The position numbers and the translations under genes are program-made. Below, piece by piece: positions 24,974 to 33,207 of a stretch of DNA of 39,537 nt (positions are counted from its first letter, which is position 1; each line of letters begins with the position of its first letter). The notes beneath the pieces were generated by a model. That model had not been told where the DNA came from. It saw only the letters and a list, made by a program, of their open reading frames with translations, and did no database searches. Location: contig CAIKAS010000275.1 of NCBI GenBank assembly GCA_903825445.1, forward strand, positions 1 through 39,537, read 5' to 3'. The DNA comes from an uncultured Acidobacteriia bacterium. Lineage in GTDB: Bacteria > Acidobacteriota > Terriglobia > Bryobacterales > Bryobacteraceae.

Positions 24974-26629
24974 CTACTTGACAGGATGTCTGTCCGCCGC
25001 AAAACCGAACGCGTAAATGGTGGAATCGCTCGTGGCCAGGTGAACTTCACCGTTGATGGCCCACAAACCTGCTGAACGCACAAATGAAGTGATCGTTTTG
25101 CCGCTGTTCCATAGTTCCCTGCCGGTTGCGCCGTCGAGGGCATACAGCACCGCGGGCGAAGTCGCTGACCCGGTATTTAGTGCGAACACAACACCGTTCA
25201 CCACAACCGGAGCCGACGGCGACGCGATATCCCCCGACGACGTCCATGCCTGCTGAAGCGAAGGTTTCACCGCATCGCCGGTCACCTTGAAGGCCGTAAT
25301 TCCGCCTTTTGCCCCCACTGCCGGAAGAAGCAGCCAGCGAGTCTGCGAAGCATCTTCCCACGTCGCCAGAGCCGAGGGCGACCATGTCTTCGATGTGTTA
25401 GTAGCAACTGAGACTGCGAGCGGCGTCTTATGGTCCGCTCCGCCGAGTACTGCCGCATCCAGCAGGAACACGCGGCCATCCTTCGTCGCCGCTGCCACCA
25501 GTTCGCGTCCGTTGCGTCCAAACACGACCGGCGTGGAAGTGAACGAAGCGCCCTGCTGCGTGAACCAGTCCCTCGCTGTCAGAGTCTTCGGATCGAGCGC
25601 CACGATGGCATCCGAATAGCCATTGGGGCCAGCCGCGCCATCGCCGATCGCGGCAAAAATGGTACCGCTTCCGGAAAACGCGATTTCACCCACCGGGCTC
25701 GCGCCGGACTTCCACGAAGTCACCGCGTTGCCCGCGCCAGTACTGACCGCCCAGACACCGTTTGCCACGCCGCCGCAGTTATTGATAGTGGAAACATAGA
25801 GCATTTGATCTACCAGAATTGCGCCCTTCGCGTTGGCATTCGCCGGCAGGAACGGCACAGGCTTCGCAGTCTCTTTCCCTTGCTGCTGGCCGATCGTGTG
25901 CAGTACACCGTCGCTCGAAATGACATAGTCATTCGCCGCCTCACCCCGCAAGCCGACGCGCCCTGACGCTCCGCCTGCACCAGCCGCGATCACTCCGCGA
26001 CCCGAACCACCAATTGCCGCGGCACCACCAGCGAATCCGCCACCGGAACCGCCGCGTCCTCCTCGTCCACCAGCTCTGACGAAAAATGCCGAGGGCACAC
26101 CTTCACCCGGCTGTCCCACGCCGCCCGTGTACCCGGCGCCACCCGCGCCACCAGCACGCCCGGGAGCCGCGCCTGTCACAGTCTGCCCCAGCGCCGTCGG
26201 GCGCGTCACACCGGCAGTCATGCCGCCAGGGCATGCCGCAGTGGCCGCCGCAGCCGGCGTCGCTACATCGAAATGCTTCGTCCAGGTCAGATAACCTGTA
26301 TCCACTTCGTACGAATACAGATTGTTGGCACTGCCCGCGACGCTCCCCGGTGCAGGATCCAGCTGGGTCGTATTGCCACTCACGCCTTCACTCAAATTTT
26401 CGCGTGGAGTGTGGCCCGCCTTCACCGTCCATTCCAGACCAAAACCAGGCTTTTGCAAGCTCTCCACGGAGATCAGCGAATCTGTTCTGACCCACGCGGT
26501 TCGCTGCGCATCCGCGCGACTCGTCGTCCAGCCGCCACCCCCGCCACGTCCGCCCTGTCCATATACGCCCGTCGCCAGAGTAGCCGACGCAAGAGCTATG
26601 ATCGATAACCGCTTCATTGTGTTTTCCAT
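24974..26629 (-). CDS. Exported PQQ-type beta-propeller protein with Gly-rich insert
   Basis: The product of about 551 residues starts at 26629 (MENTMKRLSIIALASATLATG), with a signal peptide ending near VYG; ATGs at 26638 and 26617 are alternatives. Blades of the PQQ/BamB-like propeller are seen in YSYEVDTGYLTWTKHFD, LDPKTLTARDWFTQQGASF, LLDAAVLGG and LYALDGATGRELWNSGKTIT. A Gly-rich insert (about 25962-26163) includes AGGRGGRGGSGGGFAGGAAA. No haem-binding CXXCH and no clear PQQ-dehydrogenase tryptophan-docking set is seen, so redox activity is not shown. It follows its paralogue by 22 bases. Confidence 0.82.
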   Translation of the reverse strand: MENTMKRLSIIALASATLATGVYGQGGRGGGGGWTTSRADAQRTAWVRTDSLISVESLQKPGFGLEWTVKAGHTPRENLSEGVSGNTTQLDPAPGSVAGSANNLYSYEVDTGYLTWTKHFDVATPAAAATAACPGGMTAGVTRPTALGQTVTGAAPGRAGGAGGAGYTGGVGQPGEGVPSAFFVRAGGRGGRGGSGGGFAGGAAAIGGSGRGVIAAGAGGASGRVGLRGEAANDYVISSDGVLHTIGQQQGKETAKPVPFLPANANAKGAILVDQMLYVSTINNCGGVANGVWAVSTGAGNAVTSWKSGASPVGEIAFSGSGTIFAAIGDGAAGPNGYSDAIVALDPKTLTARDWFTQQGASFTSTPVVFGRNGRELVAAATKDGRVFLLDAAVLGGADHKTPLAVSVATNTSKTWSPSALATWEDASQTRWLLLPAVGAKGGITAFKVTGDAVKPSLQQAWTSSGDIASPSAPVVVNGVVFALNTGSATSPAVLYALDGATGRELWNSGKTITSFVRSAGLWAINGEVHLATSDSTIYAFGFAADRHPVK

Positions 26630-26651
26630 GAGTATCATCACCTCTCGCGAG

Positions 26652-28250
26652 TTATTTCGCGACTCCAAAACAATAGAAGGTTCCGTCGAAGGTGCCTATG
26701 TAAGCTTTCCCGTTGATAGCTGTCATGCCGCTGCCGTGGTTCCATGACGTGATCTGATCTCCGCTGGACCACAACAGCTTGCCATTGGTCGCATCGAAAG
26801 CGTAGATCGTCGCGTGCCGGGAATTGCCCAGCCGGTTGCCTGTCTGGTTATTGGCGCCAATCGGAGGTTTGCGCGGCGCCTCATTCCATGCCACATCGGG
26901 GTTCGATTGATACGTGTCTTCACCCGCGCCGTTCACCCACAGGATGCCATTCATGTATATCGCTTCGTCGCCCTGGTCGATATCGCCATAGCTCCACACC
27001 GGCGTCATCTTCCACTTGCCGCCCGTCTCTTCCACTTTCAGTACCGCCACGCCGCCCAACTCCGGCTTGCCGATTTCGATCGGCGAATGGTACACATCGG
27101 TCAACGGTCCCAGGAAAGGCACCGCAAGATACAGCTGCCCCATCGGATCGATCCACGTCGCCATAGCGCCCCAGACGCCGGCCGCGTCGTAACGCGTGGC
27201 GGGATTGCAAATCTGCACCGTGCGATCCAGCATTTCCTGATGCTTGTCGAAAGGAGGCGTAGTGCCCGCCATCACATCGCGGTCCACCATCCAGATACGG
27301 CACTCTTTGCTCGTGCCAAACAGCAGATGCTTGCCCTTGTAATCGATCACCATCGGACTCACGTTGACGTCCAGATCGCGATGCCACAGCCAGTTCACGT
27401 TCGGCGGCGCAAACCAGCCGGTAAGTTGCAGCTGTTTATTGTCGTCAAGCTTCGCGGCCACAATGGAATTGCCGAGGGTCTTGTTGTCCGGATCGTAGTG
27501 TCCGTCTCCGGTGCCCATGTAAATGGTTCCGTCGGACGCTACCGCTACACCGCGTCGGCCCCACATGCCGCCACCCGCGGGCTGCAGAGCGCTGGCCTTC
27601 TTTGTGGCCAGATCGAAAGAGAAGAATTCATTCGGTACTCCGCCACAACCCTGCGAGGTGGCTGTATACAGAACGCCGTTCACCAGGTTCAGCGACCACG
27701 GCTTGCCGTTCGGCGGCATAAACTTCGTGGGCAGTGCCATGTCTTCGCCATCCGCCACGTTGACCTGCCGAAGGCGTCCATCCCAGGAGACGGAATAGAG
27801 AGTAAACTTGCCTGCTCCGCTGCCGGGGCCAATCACCGGCGTGGCAAGCTGTCCGCCAGGGCAGAGCGTACTGCCACCGCGACCGCCCGCGGCATTCTCA
27901 TCGAAGGTGCTGTCGAAATGTTTGTGCCAGAGTTGCTTGCCCGTCGCGGTGTCGAAGGCCCAAAGATCGTCCGTAATGCCGGAGACCACCGCGATCTCTT
28001 TCGGCCCGGTCGTAGTAGTGACATTCTCCACCACTGTCGGCGGAAAGAGGTTGTGCATCTGCCGGGTCACGCTCTCAAGCTTGACCTTCCACAGCAGCTT
28101 CATGGTCTTCACGTTCGTTTTATTGAAGACCTTCTCGTCTTTGACCCAGCCCGTCCGGCCGGCATCGGGTCCATCGCCGATGTAATTGGCGGCGAATCCC
28201 GCCAAACACGTAAACATCGCGATTCCCAGCAAACTTAGCTTTCGCATCAT
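26652..28250 (-). CDS. Exported PQQ-type beta-propeller protein
   Basis: The 532-residue protein has a signal peptide (MMRKLSLLGIAMFTCLAGFA) and then a propeller with motifs NTYIGDGPDAGRTGW-like start (NYIGDGPDAGRTGWVKDEKV), LWAFDTATGKQLWHKHFD, GTIYMGTGDGHYD, ATIYAFDATNGKLLWSSGDQ and a closing GTFDGTFYCFG. It is paralogous to 24974-26629: both have CPGG after the first blade and a CGG turn further on. Here only a short AAGGRGGS marks the place where the paralogue has extra Gly-rich sequence nearby. AGAGGA lies 5 bases before the ATG. It heads the minus-strand run toward 22235. Confidence 0.85.
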   Translation of the reverse strand: MMRKLSLLGIAMFTCLAGFAANYIGDGPDAGRTGWVKDEKVFNKTNVKTMKLLWKVKLESVTRQMHNLFPPTVVENVTTTTGPKEIAVVSGITDDLWAFDTATGKQLWHKHFDSTFDENAAGGRGGSTLCPGGQLATPVIGPGSGAGKFTLYSVSWDGRLRQVNVADGEDMALPTKFMPPNGKPWSLNLVNGVLYTATSQGCGGVPNEFFSFDLATKKASALQPAGGGMWGRRGVAVASDGTIYMGTGDGHYDPDNKTLGNSIVAAKLDDNKQLQLTGWFAPPNVNWLWHRDLDVNVSPMVIDYKGKHLLFGTSKECRIWMVDRDVMAGTTPPFDKHQEMLDRTVQICNPATRYDAAGVWGAMATWIDPMGQLYLAVPFLGPLTDVYHSPIEIGKPELGGVAVLKVEETGGKWKMTPVWSYGDIDQGDEAIYMNGILWVNGAGEDTYQSNPDVAWNEAPRKPPIGANNQTGNRLGNSRHATIYAFDATNGKLLWSSGDQITSWNHGSGMTAINGKAYIGTFDGTFYCFGVAK

Positions 28251-28493
28251 AGCTTCCTCTCACGGCGAGTTACTTCGTATCATTGGCGATTCTATCTCAG
28301 CAACGGTTACTAGCGAACAGTTATTTCGCTCGTCTTTAAAGGGATTGGATGGACCTTTGCCGAATGGTTCAACCATGAGTAGATACCAGATCCTCCGGAA
28401 CATTTTCGTTTTCATTTACTCAATCCCGGTATATACTTTCCCTTGACCTGACTTCTTCCCTCTGTAGAAGCAAAGTCGGATCGACCCACAACT
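28251..28493. promoter_or_regulatory. Divergent promoter region, PQQ-propeller run and DUF1080 gene
   Basis: This 243-base AT-richer gap separates two divergent transcription units and should hold both promoters. On the plus strand TTTTCA (28409-28414), 17 bases and TATACT (28432-28437) form a candidate promoter for the DUF1080 gene. On the minus strand a TAGAAT box with a weak TTCGCT -35 lies about 40 bases before the propeller gene. No clear operator was found. Confidence 0.45.
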
Positions 28494-29477
28494 ATGAAAC
28501 GATCAACCACCTTGTTACTTTCAACCGCCGCGAGCGCGGTTGCACTATTAATGACCGCTCCCTCGGCGTTCTCTCAGGCCCCAGGCGGTGCCGCGGGCGC
28601 AAGCGGCGGGCGAGGCGGCGGCCAGCGCGGCTCCGCGGCGCCGTACAACTACAACGACAACACTGGATTTCAATCGCTCTTCGACGGAGCGACGCTCAAC
28701 GGCTGGGAAGGCGCACCTGGCATGTGGGATATCAAAGATGGAGCGATCCACATCGATACCGCCTGCGAGCATCCGACAGGCACCACCTACATTTACTGGA
28801 AGGGCGGCGAAGTGGCCGACTTCATCCTGAAGTTCGATATGAAGGGCACAATTAGTGTGAATGGCGGTATGCAGATTCGCAGCTTTCTGACCGAAGATCC
28901 AAGTGCGCAGAAGTATCCGCCGCGCGCCGGCGCTGGTGGGCCTGGTGGTGGTCGCGGCGGTAGCGGCGGTGGTGGTCGCGGTGGCAGCGGACGTGGCGGT
29001 GGAGCGGCATTCGGCGCCAGCGGCAGAGGTGGTGGTGGTCGCGGACCGCAGGTAACCTGCGCGACACCTCCTCCTCCACCGCCCGATCGCACATCCCTGC
29101 TGAAGTGGAATATGAATGGCTATCAGGTGGATTTTGACGCCGTCAACCAGTGGCCCGGGAATATCTACGAGCAGGGTGCTCGCGGCGTCATGAGCACTCC
29201 CGGCCATGCTCTTATCGCCGAACCCGAACAGCCTGTTAAGGTCACCGCCACCCTCGCCGACAAGGCGACTCTCGATTCCTGGTTCCACAAGGACGACTAC
29301 AACCATATGATGGTCATCGCCAGAGGTCACGTGCTCCAGACCTTTATGAATGACCACCTGATTATGGATTTCGTCGACAACGATCCCAATTATTTCCGGG
29401 CATCCGGCCTGATTGGAATCGAAGTGGAATCCACGGGTGGATATTGGGTGAAGAATATTCAGCTGAAGAAGATGTAG
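28494..29477 (+). CDS. Exported DUF1080 (3-keto-disaccharide hydrolase-like) protein with Gly-rich insert
   Basis: The 327-residue protein has a signal peptide (TLLLSTAASAVALLMTAPSA, cleavage near FSQ) and the PF06439 opening GFQSLFDGATLNGWEG (about residues 58-73). Other marks are YWKGGEVADFILKFDMK, NGGMQIRS and the ending GLIGIEVESTGGYWVKNIQL. The family is a concanavalin-like sandwich that acts on 3-keto-glycosides. Residues 144-186 are a Gly-rich insert (GGGRGGSGGGGRGGSGRGGG) followed by seven prolines (PPPPPP in CATPPPPPPD), placed between strands. A shorter Gly-rich piece lies at residues 31-46. It is divergent from the propeller genes and ends at a strong terminator. Confidence 0.87.
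   Translation: MKRSTTLLLSTAASAVALLMTAPSAFSQAPGGAAGASGGRGGGQRGSAAPYNYNDNTGFQSLFDGATLNGWEGAPGMWDIKDGAIHIDTACEHPTGTTYIYWKGGEVADFILKFDMKGTISVNGGMQIRSFLTEDPSAQKYPPRAGAGGPGGGRGGSGGGGRGGSGRGGGAAFGASGRGGGGRGPQVTCATPPPPPPDRTSLLKWNMNGYQVDFDAVNQWPGNIYEQGARGVMSTPGHALIAEPEQPVKVTATLADKATLDSWFHKDDYNHMMVIARGHVLQTFMNDHLIMDFVDNDPNYFRASGLIGIEVESTGGYWVKNIQLKKM
28923..29051 (+). repeat. Gly-rich coding repeat (DUF1080 protein)
   Basis: Encodes residues 144-186 as GGT/GGC with Arg and Ser codons; shares peptide GGRGGSGRGGG and a 14-base identity with the isomerase tract at 21423-21436. Confidence 0.8.
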
Positions 29478-29504
29478 TCTCGGCGTTTCGACGCCGCTTT
29501 CAGT

Positions 29505-29542
29505 AAAGGCCCGCATGGCGCAAATGCCACGCGGGCCTTTTT
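29505..29542 (+). terminator. Rho-independent terminator after DUF1080 gene
   Basis: AAAGGCCCGC (29505-29514) pairs with GCGGGCCTTT (29531-29540); an inner GGC/GCC extends the stem, and the T-run TTTTT ends at 29542. Confidence 0.9.
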
Positions 29543-29600
29543 ACTGGCCGCGAAGCTCCCGCCTCGGTCTTGCAATAGTTCTCGTTTCTTCAACGTTCGG

Positions 29601-29606
29601 TATACT
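29601..29606 (+). promoter_or_regulatory. -10 box before the acetyltransferase gene
   Basis: TATACT lies 14 bases before the ATG at 29621, so the leader would be only a few bases. The -35 (GTTCTC, 17 bases upstream) is poor. No clear ribosome binding site precedes the ATG, which fits a near-leaderless message. Confidence 0.4.
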
Positions 29607-29620
29607 CGACTAAACCTTCC

Positions 29621-30160
29621 ATGAACCTGACACTTCGCCTGGCGGTGGGCGCGGATATCCCCCTCCTCACCGGGTTGATCGCAACCTCCGTGCGAGTCCT
29701 GCAGGCTGCCGATTACACTTCGGCGCAGTTAGAAGGGGCTTTACTGTCGGTTTACGGAGTCGATACCCAGTTGATTGACGACGGAACTTACTTTGTGGCA
29801 GAGGTCGACGGCGCGATTGTAGCTTGCGGCGGCTGGAGCAAGCGGCGGACTCTTTTCGGGTCGGATCATTGCGCCGGCAGGGAAGATACTCTCCTCGATC
29901 CGGCCTTCGATGCTGCTAAAATCCGAGCCTTCTTCGTGCATCCGGAATGGGTCAGGCGCGGAATAGGCTCCCGGATCCTGGACGCATGCGAGGCAGCCGC
30001 ATACTCCCACGGCTTCTCAAAATTCGAGATGGGAGCCACCCTGACCGGCATCGCCTTGTATAAGGCCCGGGGGTATCACGAAGTGGAAAGGATCGACGTG
30101 CCCCTCCCTGGCGGGCAAGTATTACCGATTGTCAGAATGTCGAAGCATCAGAACTTGTAA
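29621..30160 (+). CDS. GNAT-family N-acetyltransferase
   Basis: The 179-residue protein has the GNAT fold. The acetyl-CoA-binding motif A is AFFVHPEWVRRGIGSRILDA (about residues 105-124, R-x-x-G-I-G). Motif B is near the end (GATLTGIALYKARGYHEVER). It opens with LRLAVGADIPLLTGLIATSV, the usual first helix. The substrate is unknown, as is normal for this family. Its end overlaps the convergent barrel-protein gene by 13 bases. Confidence 0.88.
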   Translation: MNLTLRLAVGADIPLLTGLIATSVRVLQAADYTSAQLEGALLSVYGVDTQLIDDGTYFVAEVDGAIVACGGWSKRRTLFGSDHCAGREDTLLDPAFDAAKIRAFFVHPEWVRRGIGSRILDACEAAAYSHGFSKFEMGATLTGIALYKARGYHEVERIDVPLPGGQVLPIVRMSKHQNL

Positions 30161-30903
30161 CTAAACCCCAGTGACACGACAGGATAATACTTGAACGGGC
30201 TTAACTGACTGTTCAGCTTGGTCTGTTCGGCCACTACGTTGGCCTGAACCGTAGGGTCGGTCGCCGCGTTAAAACAGGTACCGGTAGTTTGCTGCGCGGT
30301 CAGGCAGGCCGTCCCCGCCAGATTCAGCTTTGCGTTCGGAGATCCCTCAAATACCACCCCCGCCTCAAAGTTAACGCCGAAATGCCGCTGGCTTCGTGGC
30401 AGCAGGTTCCCAAACCCAAAAAGCAGCATCGGCGCAGCCTTGTTGAAAGTAATCGCCCCGGTTCCGTTCACCGGATTCGCCGAGCCGCTGTAGTACGTTG
30501 TGCTTCCCAGCGAAAACGACTGACCGGCAGGAATACTCGCGGTCGCGTTACCCGCATTATCGTCGTAAAACAGAACTCCTGGGCTGATGTGAAATTCCCC
30601 GAGTTTATGGAAATACTGGTCGTACGTCGCCTGCGCCGAACGCAGCCTTAACGTCGCCCCGTAGTTAATTCCGTCCTTACTGAAGTTGTCGCTGAAGTTG
30701 AACGCGTTAAATCCGGCCCGGATGTCGGAAGTCCCGCTGACAGAAACGGCACCCTGAACTCCCGCGCCGAGCGTGGATGCCGAGAGACCAAGTCCAAATA
30801 CGGTCTGGCCAAAACACTGCGAAGGCACCAGTGCCGCGCCTGACGTCAGGGCCATGGACACCATCGCCAGCCTGCCCGACCTGGACCTTAAAAACATTCT
30901 CAT
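30148..30903 (-). CDS. Putative outer membrane beta-barrel protein
   Basis: The 251-residue protein has a signal peptide (MRMFLRSRSGRLAMVSMALT..., cleavage near CFG). It then shows alternating polar and apolar strands rich in Gly, Ser, Asn and aromatics, and ends in YKF, an aromatic C-terminus suited to outer-membrane assembly. A Cys pair (TACLTAQQTTGTCFN) lies in an apparent loop. I do not recognise a named family; acidobacterial genomes contain many such porin-like proteins. It is a single gene, convergent with the acetyltransferase. Confidence 0.65.
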   Translation of the reverse strand: MRMFLRSRSGRLAMVSMALTSGAALVPSQCFGQTVFGLGLSASTLGAGVQGAVSVSGTSDIRAGFNAFNFSDNFSKDGINYGATLRLRSAQATYDQYFHKLGEFHISPGVLFYDDNAGNATASIPAGQSFSLGSTTYYSGSANPVNGTGAITFNKAAPMLLFGFGNLLPRSQRHFGVNFEAGVVFEGSPNAKLNLAGTACLTAQQTTGTCFNAATDPTVQANVVAEQTKLNSQLSPFKYYPVVSLGFSYKF

Positions 30904-30964
30904 GGCCCCTTACCTGCAATCGAATGGCCGTTATCATCCGCGTAAATCTGTGTTCGTCTGCGGA

Positions 30965-31606
30965 CTAAATGCCTTTGCCCCCCGACGTCACCTTCTGAAC
31001 TACCGCCAGCCCATCCAGCACCAATTCCGCCACCGCCGCGTCACCCATCGTGGAATTCACCATCATGTGAAAAAAATGCCGCGCCGGCCATTCCACTCCG
31101 AAATACTGTTTAATAAAAGCCTTCCGGTCCAGGTCAACTGTCTCGGCGAGCTGAATGGCTTCTTCCCTGCTCTTTCCCTTTTGCTGCAATCGTCGTACTC
31201 GCTCTTCGAACGGCGCGTAGATGAACACGTGGAACGAATCGGGAACATCGCGCAAATAGTAACCTGCACCACGGCCGACGATCACCGCATTGCCCTCCCT
31301 GGCCGCCGCCCTCACCATTTGTTCCGATAATTTCCGGATGCTCTCGGCATCTGCGATCTTCAGACTATGCGCATTCAGCGTCCCCTCATAACTGCCGCGC
31401 AGGAAGGATTTAAACAGCCGATAGTAAAGCGGATCGCCTCGCTCTTCCTTTTGCTCCACCTGCCGGCTCTCGCACTCCAGACGTCGTGCAATCTGATCGG
31501 TCAGCAATTGATCCCACAACTTCCAACCCAGACGGTCCGCCAGTTGCCGGGCAATGTCGCCTCCGCCGCTTCCATACTCGCGTTCAACGGTCAGCACGTT
31601 AATCAC
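30965..31606 (-). CDS. Cytidylate kinase-like P-loop protein
   Basis: The 213-residue protein matches the cytidylate kinase-like family (PF13189). The modified P-loop is REYGSGGGDIARQLADRLGW (about residues 9-28). Other family marks are VIVGRGAGYYLRD, VFIYAPFEERVRR and the REEAIQLAETVDLDRKAFIK lid region. It starts at GTG 31606, 7 bases after a perfect AAGGAGG that overlaps the stop of the MFS gene, so it is translationally linked to the efflux operon. Its substrate is not known and the link to efflux is unexplained. Confidence 0.83.
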   Translation of the reverse strand: MINVLTVEREYGSGGGDIARQLADRLGWKLWDQLLTDQIARRLECESRQVEQKEERGDPLYYRLFKSFLRGSYEGTLNAHSLKIADAESIRKLSEQMVRAAAREGNAVIVGRGAGYYLRDVPDSFHVFIYAPFEERVRRLQQKGKSREEAIQLAETVDLDRKAFIKQYFGVEWPARHFFHMMVNSTMGDAAVAELVLDGLAVVQKVTSGGKGI

Positions 31607-31618
31607 AGCATTGCCTCC

Positions 31619-33199
31619 TTACTCCACCACCACATGTCCGCCTGAGGCAGGGTCGTTCTTCCGTACGATAAATGCGAGCAGAAACATGATTCCGGCAGCA
31701 ATCGCCAGCAGCTTATATGTATCAATATACGCGAGCGTTTGAGACTGCACCTGCATTTGTTGGTAGATGCGTCCATACGCCTGAACCTGCGCGTCCGGAG
31801 GGCTCGCTCCCGCATGAAACAGCTGTCCGCTGAGTCCCTGTACCTGATTTCGAAACGCCGGGTCGTAGTTCGTTGCGTGGTACGCGAGCGACGACTGATG
31901 AAACTGCTCCCGTCGCGCCAGAACCGTCGTGACCATGGAAGTGCCCACGCTGCTTCCGATGTTGCGCATGAAGTTCACCAGGCCCGACACGTTATTTCCC
32001 TTTTCCGCCGGAACTCCGATATATGCGCTCAGCGTAATCGGAACGAAAAGGAAACCCAGCCCGAACGCCTGCACCATTCGAAGACGACTCGCCGACTGGA
32101 AGCTGATCAGCAAATCCAAATCTTTGGTGGAATAATACATCCCGAACGCGAGAGATATCCAGCCAAACGCCATGATGTATTTGGCCGGTATTTTCGTCGT
32201 CAGCTGACCAACTATGGGCATCTCAAAAAGAATAATCAGACTGGCGCCCGAAAGAACCAGTCCGGCCGATTGAGCGGTATACCCCATCAGTGTCTGCAGG
32301 AACTGAGGCATCATCACCAGGCTGCTGAACAAAAGCACACCCAAAAAGAACATCATCAGGCTTGCTACGGCGAAGTTGAAGCTCTTGAACATTCGCACAT
32401 CGATGACCGGCGTTTTCGTGTGTAGCTCCCACACCACCAGTGAAGCGAGGCAAACCACTGAAATCGCTGCCAGCAACACGATGAAGTGCGAACCAAACCA
32501 GTCGTCTTCCTGGCCCTTATCAAGAAGAACCTGCAGCGCTCCTACTCCAAGCGCGAGCAGGCCAATCCCGATATAGTCCACGCGAACGCCTGCGCTTCTG
32601 TTGCGTGCGATGTACGGCGGATCCTCCACCATCCGCAGCACCAGAAACAGCGTGATGATCCCAACGGGGAGATTGATATAGAAGATCCAGCGCCAGGAGT
32701 AATTGTCGGTGAGCCAGCCGCCGAGTGTCGGGCCGATAGTCGGTGCCATGATCGTCGTGATTCCGTACAGTGCGAAGGCCAGGCCGCGTTTCTGTGGAGG
32801 GAACGTGTCCGCCAGAATCGCCTGCGCCATCGGCTGCAGTCCGCCCCCGCCCACGCCCTGGATCACACGAAACAGGATCAGCATCCCCAGACTCGGCGCG
32901 ATGCCGCACAGCAGCGAACTCACCGTGAACATGAAAATACAGAGCAGGAAAAAGCGTTTCCTCCCAAACAGCCCCGCCAGCCATCCGCTCAGCGGGAGCA
33001 CGATGGCATTCGAGACCAAATAGGAAGTCAGCACCCAGGTGCTTTCGTCGTTACTGGCGCCCAGGTCTCCGGCCATGTGCGGCAGCGCCACATTGGCGAT
33101 GCTGGTATCCAGCACTTCCATGAATGCAGCCAGCGCCACTACCACCGCGATCAGCCAGGGATTGAACTTCGGCTGCCAGATTTCGGCATCGTCGGCCAT
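31619..33199 (-). CDS. DHA2-family MFS drug:H+ transporter (EmrB/QacA type)
   Basis: The 526-residue protein has the 14-helix layout of DHA2 exporters. Motif A is GWLAGLFGRKRFFLLCIFMF (about residues 75-95). The antiporter motif C region is GITTIMAPTIGPTLGGWLTD, followed by NYSWRWIFYINLPVGI. The start VALAAFMEVLDTSIANVALP is diagnostic of EmrB proteins. It probably exports toxic compounds in a tripartite assembly with the HlyD- and TolC-type proteins encoded 9 bases and further upstream. Confidence 0.93.
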   Translation of the reverse strand: MADDAEIWQPKFNPWLIAVVVALAAFMEVLDTSIANVALPHMAGDLGASNDESTWVLTSYLVSNAIVLPLSGWLAGLFGRKRFFLLCIFMFTVSSLLCGIAPSLGMLILFRVIQGVGGGGLQPMAQAILADTFPPQKRGLAFALYGITTIMAPTIGPTLGGWLTDNYSWRWIFYINLPVGIITLFLVLRMVEDPPYIARNRSAGVRVDYIGIGLLALGVGALQVLLDKGQEDDWFGSHFIVLLAAISVVCLASLVVWELHTKTPVIDVRMFKSFNFAVASLMMFFLGVLLFSSLVMMPQFLQTLMGYTAQSAGLVLSGASLIILFEMPIVGQLTTKIPAKYIMAFGWISLAFGMYYSTKDLDLLISFQSASRLRMVQAFGLGFLFVPITLSAYIGVPAEKGNNVSGLVNFMRNIGSSVGTSMVTTVLARREQFHQSSLAYHATNYDPAFRNQVQGLSGQLFHAGASPPDAQVQAYGRIYQQMQVQSQTLAYIDTYKLLAIAAGIMFLLAFIVRKNDPASGGHVVVE

Positions 33200-33207
33200 A
33201 AGGTTTC

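Noticed and set aside
26814..28238. Long plus-strand ORF (474 codons) opposite the propeller gene
   Set aside because: It is antisense to a clear exported propeller protein, has an Arg/His-rich composition and no recognisable domain; long antisense frames are common in GC-rich coding DNA.
24974..28250. Quinohaemoprotein alcohol dehydrogenases
   Set aside because: The propellers lack CXXCH and are shorter than the usual type, so only the fold is claimed.
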